From: a virus
Direction: 5' to 3' (one strand)
IMG/VR virus record: IMGVR_UViG_3300043775_001742
Coordinates: 1-39,759 of that record
DNA length: 39,759 bases
The position numbers and the translations under genes were made by a program. The notes below the pieces were generated by a model. It was given only the letters and a program-made list of their open reading frames with translations. It did not search any database and had not been told where the DNA came from. The number at the start of each line of letters is the position of its first letter. The first letter of the stretch is position 1. Positions 36,627 to 39,759 of the stretch are shown in pieces.

Positions 36627-38327
36627 ATGGCATCCGTTGACCTCACCCTCGTTCCAACCGCGCAAGTTGTCGTGACGCCAGGCATCGCCATGCCTATCGG
36701 CAATGTGACAAAAGCGGATATCGGCCTCGCAAATTGCGACAACACCAGCGACGCGGACAAACCAATCAGCACCGCCACGCAGGCCGCGCTCGACGGCAAA
36801 GCGGCGACATCGCACACGCACCCGGCCTCGCAGATCACTGATTTCGCCGCTGCCGTCGCTGCAGCCGCGCCTCCCACGACTAACGCCAGCCTCCTCACGT
36901 CCGGCACGCTCCCTGACGCTCGCCTGTCGGCAGGCGTCGCCACATCGCTTGGCAAGGCCGACTCGGCTCTGCAAGCCACGGCGCTGACCCCCTACCGCAC
37001 CAGCGCCGCACAGGACACCATCGACGCAGGCAAACAGCCCGCAGGCTCCTACGCCACCACCACCGCGCTCAACTCCGCGATCAGTGGGCTCGCCTCAGTC
37101 TATACGACCACGGCAGCAGTGGCGACGCAGATCGCAGCCTACGGCTACCAGACGGCGTCGCAAGTTTCCACAGCGATTTCCTCCGCCATTGCCTCCTACG
37201 CGACGACTGCCAGCGTATCCGCAGCGATCTCCGCCCTCGTTACCGGCGTTTCCTCCGTGGCGGGCAAAACCGGAGCAGTCACGCTGGCAAAATCCGATGT
37301 CGGCCTCGCAAATTGCGACAACACCAGCGACGCGGACAAACCAATCAGCACCGCCACGCAGGCCGCGCTCGATGGCAAGGCGGCGACCACGCACACGCAC
37401 TCCCTGAGCGACATCGCTCAAAGTGGAGCAGCGCTCAACCAAACGCCTGTCTGGAACGGCACGGCTTGGGTCCCGCAGACGCCAAGCAGTGGAGGCGGGG
37501 CCAGCAATGTAGATGTTCAAATTTTTACATCAAGCGCAACTTGGACAAAACCAGCAAACGCTAAATCCGTAAACGTCCAGCTTTTTGGTGCTGGCGGCGG
37601 CGGCGGCGGCGGCAGGAAAAATACTAGTGCGGGAGTGGCAAAAGGTGGTGGCGGCGGTGGTGGAGGAGGAGGTTATTTGAATATAACAATTCCAGCAATT
37701 GTTTTAAATAATATTGAAAACGTTACTATAGGAGCTGGTGGAGCCGGCGGCGCAGGGACTGCAATAACCGCGAATGGTGGGAATGGTGGGAATGGTGGGG
37801 ATACAACATTTAAGTCGCTAATTTGTTTAGGAGGGACTGGGGGTGCAGGCGGCTCGAGTAGTGGAGGAGGGGGAGGTATTGGAATTTTACAAGCAAATAA
37901 CGGCGCGACTGGCGGAGCAGCGGGCCCTGGAGGTGGGGGGTCGCCAATTTCTACTGCTACGCTTACTCAATATGGTGGGGCTGGCGGTGCTGGCGGAGGC
38001 GGACTTGGCAGTACAGCTGGTAGCGTTTTTTCAGGCGGCACAGGAGGGCGATCAAGTGTATTAAATTTAACCGGCGGATCGGGTGGGGGAAGTGGAGGCA
38101 ATGGAGGCGCAGGGGCAAATAACGGATCTGCAACAACTGGTCTGTTTGCCGTTGGATCAGGTGGAGGTGGAGGTGGCGGCGGAATTACTGTTTCTGGTGG
38201 GAATGGAGGCGCAGGAGGATTTCCCGCAGGCGGTGGTGGTGGGGGGGGGGCAACTGAAACTGGCGCATCGTCTGGTGCTGGTGGCGTTGGTGGGGCAGGA
38301 ATGGCAATTATTACAACTTATTTCTAA
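36627..38327 (+). CDS. Fiber protein with glycine-rich adhesin tip
   Basis: The 566-residue protein has two copies of a shaft unit (KADIGLANCDNTSDADKPIS, then TATQAALDGKAA; about residues 30-60 and 225-255), Ala/Thr-rich coiled or triple-stranded parts, and THTHSLSDI. From about residue 290 (VQIFTSSATWTKPANAKSVN) it becomes strongly Gly-rich with GGX repeats, like polyglycine-II tips of phage adhesins, ending GVGGAGMAIITTYF. The two halves differ in base use (the tip is richer in A and T outside the Gly codons). A poly-G run of ten lies near the end. Receptor binding is inferred. Confidence 0.78.
   Translation: MASVDLTLVPTAQVVVTPGIAMPIGNVTKADIGLANCDNTSDADKPISTATQAALDGKAATSHTHPASQITDFAAAVAAAAPPTTNASLLTSGTLPDARLSAGVATSLGKADSALQATALTPYRTSAAQDTIDAGKQPAGSYATTTALNSAISGLASVYTTTAAVATQIAAYGYQTASQVSTAISSAIASYATTASVSAAISALVTGVSSVAGKTGAVTLAKSDVGLANCDNTSDADKPISTATQAALDGKAATTHTHSLSDIAQSGAALNQTPVWNGTAWVPQTPSSGGGASNVDVQIFTSSATWTKPANAKSVNVQLFGAGGGGGGGRKNTSAGVAKGGGGGGGGGGYLNITIPAIVLNNIENVTIGAGGAGGAGTAITANGGNGGNGGDTTFKSLICLGGTGGAGGSSSGGGGGIGILQANNGATGGAAGPGGGGSPISTATLTQYGGAGGAGGGGLGSTAGSVFSGGTGGRSSVLNLTGGSGGGSGGNGGAGANNGSATTGLFAVGSGGGGGGGGITVSGGNGGAGGFPAGGGGGGGATETGASSGAGGVGGAGMAIITTYF
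36721..36808 (+). repeat. 88-bp fiber-shaft repeat, copy 1
   Basis: Matches 37300-37387 with a few differences, 579 bp (193 codons) away and in frame, so it is an internal duplication of the shaft unit. Confidence 0.85.
37300..37387 (+). repeat. 88-bp fiber-shaft repeat, copy 2
   Basis: The partner of 36721-36808. The first copy is preceded by TPGIAMPIG and this one by VAGKTGAVTL, so only the shaft unit is shared. Confidence 0.85.
38241..38250 (+). repeat. Poly-G tract (10 G) in adhesin tip
   Basis: Ten G in a row encode part of a Gly stretch about 25 codons before the stop. Gain or loss of one G would replace or remove the C-terminal end (GMAIITTYF). Phase variation is a possibility, not shown. 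Confidence 0.75.
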
Positions 38328-38329
38328 TT

Positions 38330-38593
38330 ATGGTCGATCGATATGTTATTTTAAACTCCGCAGGCGGGTGGCTGGAAAACACGATCCTCTGGGACGGCGT
38401 CACGCCATTTGAGGTTCCGCCTGGCACCGAGATAAAAAAAGAAAGCGAGATCGACCACCCCACGCTGCCGCCAAGGCCAGAGCAGACCACGCCAGAGGCC
38501 GAGGCAGCGCCGATATTTGACCTCGCAGCGACACTCCCTGCCGACAAACAAGATCAGCTTAAAGCACTAGTCCAGCAACTCGCATCCGAATAA
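38330..38593 (+). CDS. Small fiber-associated protein
   Basis: The 87-residue protein begins MVDRYVILNSAGGWLENTIL, then WDGVTPFEVPPGTEI, the 'RYvil...G.v.N...WDG.tp..pp.G' style seen in small proteins next to phage fiber genes. The middle is acidic and Pro-rich; a C-terminal helix (LPADKQDQLKALVQQLASE) could form a coiled coil. It starts two bases after the glycine-rich fiber. A fiber chaperone or minor fiber role is inferred. Confidence 0.65.
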   Translation: MVDRYVILNSAGGWLENTILWDGVTPFEVPPGTEIKKESEIDHPTLPPRPEQTTPEAEAAPIFDLAATLPADKQDQLKALVQQLASE

Positions 38594-38615
38594 ACGCCCT
38601 GCCTCCAGCTAAACC

Positions 38616-38861
38616 ATGATCGCCACACCCACACCCTCAGCCTCCAGCGAACCGACCATCGACTCCAGCGCCGCCGATGTCCTCTCCGTCACCGACGGGA
38701 AAGTCTCCGCCGCCGACGCAGGAGCAGACAGCCTCGTGTATTTCAACAACACCACCAAGTCGCTCAAGCATGTCACTCTAGGCCCCGGCCTCACCGTCTC
38801 CGGCAACACCATCACCGCCGCCAGCGCCGGGCGCGTCATCGCTTTCAGCCTCATTTTCTAA
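38616..38861 (+). CDS. Small fiber-like structural protein
   Basis: The 81-residue protein (ADVLSVTDGKVSAADAGADS, LVYFNNTTKSLKHVTLGPGL, TVSGNTITAASAGR) has the 'fn...k.l..vtlG.GLtvsGnti.a' pattern common in phage fiber shafts. Pro/Ser-rich start, all-beta centre. It follows the 38330 gene after a 22-bp gap with GCTAAACC before the ATG. Probably a minor virion fiber or decoration. Confidence 0.62.
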   Translation: MIATPTPSASSEPTIDSSAADVLSVTDGKVSAADAGADSLVYFNNTTKSLKHVTLGPGLTVSGNTITAASAGRVIAFSLIF

Positions 38862-38882
38862 ACCTCTAACCACCACGCAAAC

Positions 38883-39248
38883 ATGGCCGCTCCAAACCTC
38901 GTCAACACCACATCCATCATCGGCAGGACCACCGCCTACGCCGTCACCGAATCCCTCGCCACCACCGGCGTTCAGAACCCTGCAAATAGCAACAAGCTGC
39001 TGCGCCTCTCCACCATCATCGCCGCCAACAAGAGCGCCGCCACCGTGGCATTGAGCGTCACCCATTTCCGCGCCAGCACGCACCGCTACATTGCCAGCAC
39101 CATCCCCGTTCCGGCCAATGCCTCCATCGTCATCCTCTCCAAAGTCGACGGCGGCGGATTAAACCTCGAGGAGGGCGACGCCATCCACGCCCTAGCCGGA
39201 GCAGCCGGAGCCCTCGACCTGCTTATCTCCTACGAAGAAATTGCCTAA
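38883..39248 (+). CDS. Putative phage structural protein
   Basis: The 121-residue protein reads NTTSIIGRTTAYAVTESLAT, KLLRLSTIIAANKSAATVAL, SVTHFRASTHRYIASTIPVP, ANASIVILSKVDGGGLNLEE, GDAIHALAG, LISYEEIA. This 'nvnsI.gkT....vt.....ll.....nk...Vnis...........la..i.VPa.atl.vl.kd....LeegD.i' profile is typical of phage virion proteins of beta-sandwich type that decorate capsid or fibers. No membrane segment. It precedes the kelch-repeat gene by 4 bp. Confidence 0.72.
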   Translation: MAAPNLVNTTSIIGRTTAYAVTESLATTGVQNPANSNKLLRLSTIIAANKSAATVALSVTHFRASTHRYIASTIPVPANASIVILSKVDGGGLNLEEGDAIHALAGAAGALDLLISYEEIA

Positions 39249-39252
39249 CCCC

Positions 39253-39759
39253 ATGCGCGAACACGGATATATCGGCCATGAGCCAATCACCAGCAGCACA
39301 TCCGCCAGCGGCATGTGGAGCCGCATGCGAGTCATGGAACTAGTCCGCCGCAGCCTCTGGCCTCTAAATAATAACTACTACCTCTCCGACATCCTCAGTA
39401 GATTGCAATACACCCGCACCGCGCAGGCAAACCGCATCCCGGCAAATAACATCGCCAACGACGCCACCGCAACTCCAGCAGACACATATCCGGGGGGGGG
39501 AGCGTTTATTGGAGGGGTGCTTTTGCCAGACGGCCGAGTTTTCTGTGTCCCTCACATATCAAACAATGCGAGGATATACGACCCGGCTACCAACGCGGTC
39601 ACGACTCCTGCAGGCACATATCCGGGGGTGGCTGCGTTTGTTGGAGGTGTGCTTTTGCCAGACGGCCGAGTTTTCTGTGTCCCCCACAACTCAAACAATG
39701 CGAGGATATACGACCCGGCTACCAACGCGGTCACGACTCCTGCAGGCACATATCCGGGG
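39253..39759 (+). CDS. N-terminal part of kelch-like repeat adhesin (3' partial)
   Basis: From ATG 39253 (CTAACCCC before it) the frame gives a unique N-terminal region of about 80 residues (MREHGYIGHEPITSSTSASG, RMRVMELVRRSLWPLNNNYY, SDILSRLQYTRTAQANRIPA) and then 44-residue repeats beginning at 39523 and 39655. It runs off the right edge inside a repeat and probably continues at position 1. The basic N-terminus looks like a virion attachment domain; the repeats are kelch-like. At least five units exist in total, and the true number cannot be known from this contig. Confidence 0.75.
   Translation, partial: MREHGYIGHEPITSSTSASGMWSRMRVMELVRRSLWPLNNNYYLSDILSRLQYTRTAQANRIPANNIANDATATPADTYPGGGAFIGGVLLPDGRVFCVPHISNNARIYDPATNAVTTPAGTYPGVAAFVGGVLLPDGRVFCVPHNSNNARIYDPATNAVTTPAGTYPG
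39492..39500 (+). repeat. Poly-G tract (9 G) at start of repeat array
   Basis: Nine G in the codons for Pro-Gly-Gly-Gly just before the first full repeat. The next unit at the same place has GGGGGTGG, so the tract varies between units. Confidence 0.7.
39523..39759 (+). repeat. 132-bp tandem repeats, right end
   Basis: Units start at 39523 and 39655; the second is cut by the window edge after 105 bp. Joining to position 1 needs 26 more bases plus any whole number of units. Confidence 0.9.

Noticed and set aside
39253-39759. Diversity-generating retroelement behind the adhesin repeats
   Set aside because: No reverse transcriptase and no template/variable pair with A-specific changes; the repeats are simple in-frame tandem units.

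Overview
This 39.8 kb window is essentially one complete temperate tailed-phage genome. It is probably a circular or circularly permuted molecule that was opened inside a tandem-repeat adhesin gene, because the last gene (from 39253) and the first (ending at 397) are two parts of one kelch-like repeat protein. Almost every gene is on the + strand. Head and packaging genes are lambda-like (Nu1-type small terminase, GpA-type large terminase, gpW-like joiner, lambda-B-type portal, HK97-type protease-capsid fusion, FII-like joiner, gpZ-like protein). The tail is a contractile P2-type tail (V, W, J, I, H, FI, FII, E/E', T, U, X, D). The phage should therefore be a myovirus with a mosaic lambda-head/P2-tail plan. 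The host cannot be fixed from the sequence. Short repeats of the ACCACAGAGGACAC type, A/C-rich leaders without Shine-Dalgarno sites and the integrase style make me favour a Verrucomicrobiota-like host; this is inference only.

Layout: 1-1065, end of the fiber/adhesin island and a strong terminator. 1207-6493, protease-capsid, a lysis cassette (putative spanin pair, holin, CHAP endolysin) embedded between capsid and tail genes, head-tail joining genes and the gpV spike. 6494-16223, baseplate, fiber, sheath, tube, frameshifted chaperone, tape measure, U, X and D. 16224-17669, a probable moron block of small genes behind an AT-rich promoter with a large dyad. 17670-19023, attP (the 3' end of a tRNA, probably tRNA-Ser) and a tyrosine integrase. 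19024-21284, a lysogeny/early control block with two ribbon-helix-helix proteins, a palindromic operator candidate, an excisionase-like protein, tiny membrane proteins and two probable minus-strand genes. 21379-28187, replication and recombination: ssDNA-binding-like protein, PIF1-type helicase, primase-helicase. 28188-28435, an iteron-containing candidate origin. 28436-31668, RusA-like resolvase, coiled-coil protein, Mor-like activator, ParB-methyltransferase and a convergent small gene. 31782-36278, terminase to portal. 36275 to the end and around to 1065, an island of fiber, Ig-like, glycine-rich and kelch-repeat proteins between portal and capsid.

How it works together: integrase and the xis-like protein move the prophage in and out of a tRNA gene. 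The small RHH proteins are the only visible candidates for the lysogenic switch, as no CI-like repressor is recognisable. Replication proteins act at the iteron region. A Mor-like protein may switch on the terminase-onward late operon. The most unusual features are a gpI-gpW chimeric gene made by a 274-bp duplication, a tandem degenerate attP, repeat- and poly-G-rich adhesin genes inside the head gene cluster, and antisense mini-genes placed among early genes.
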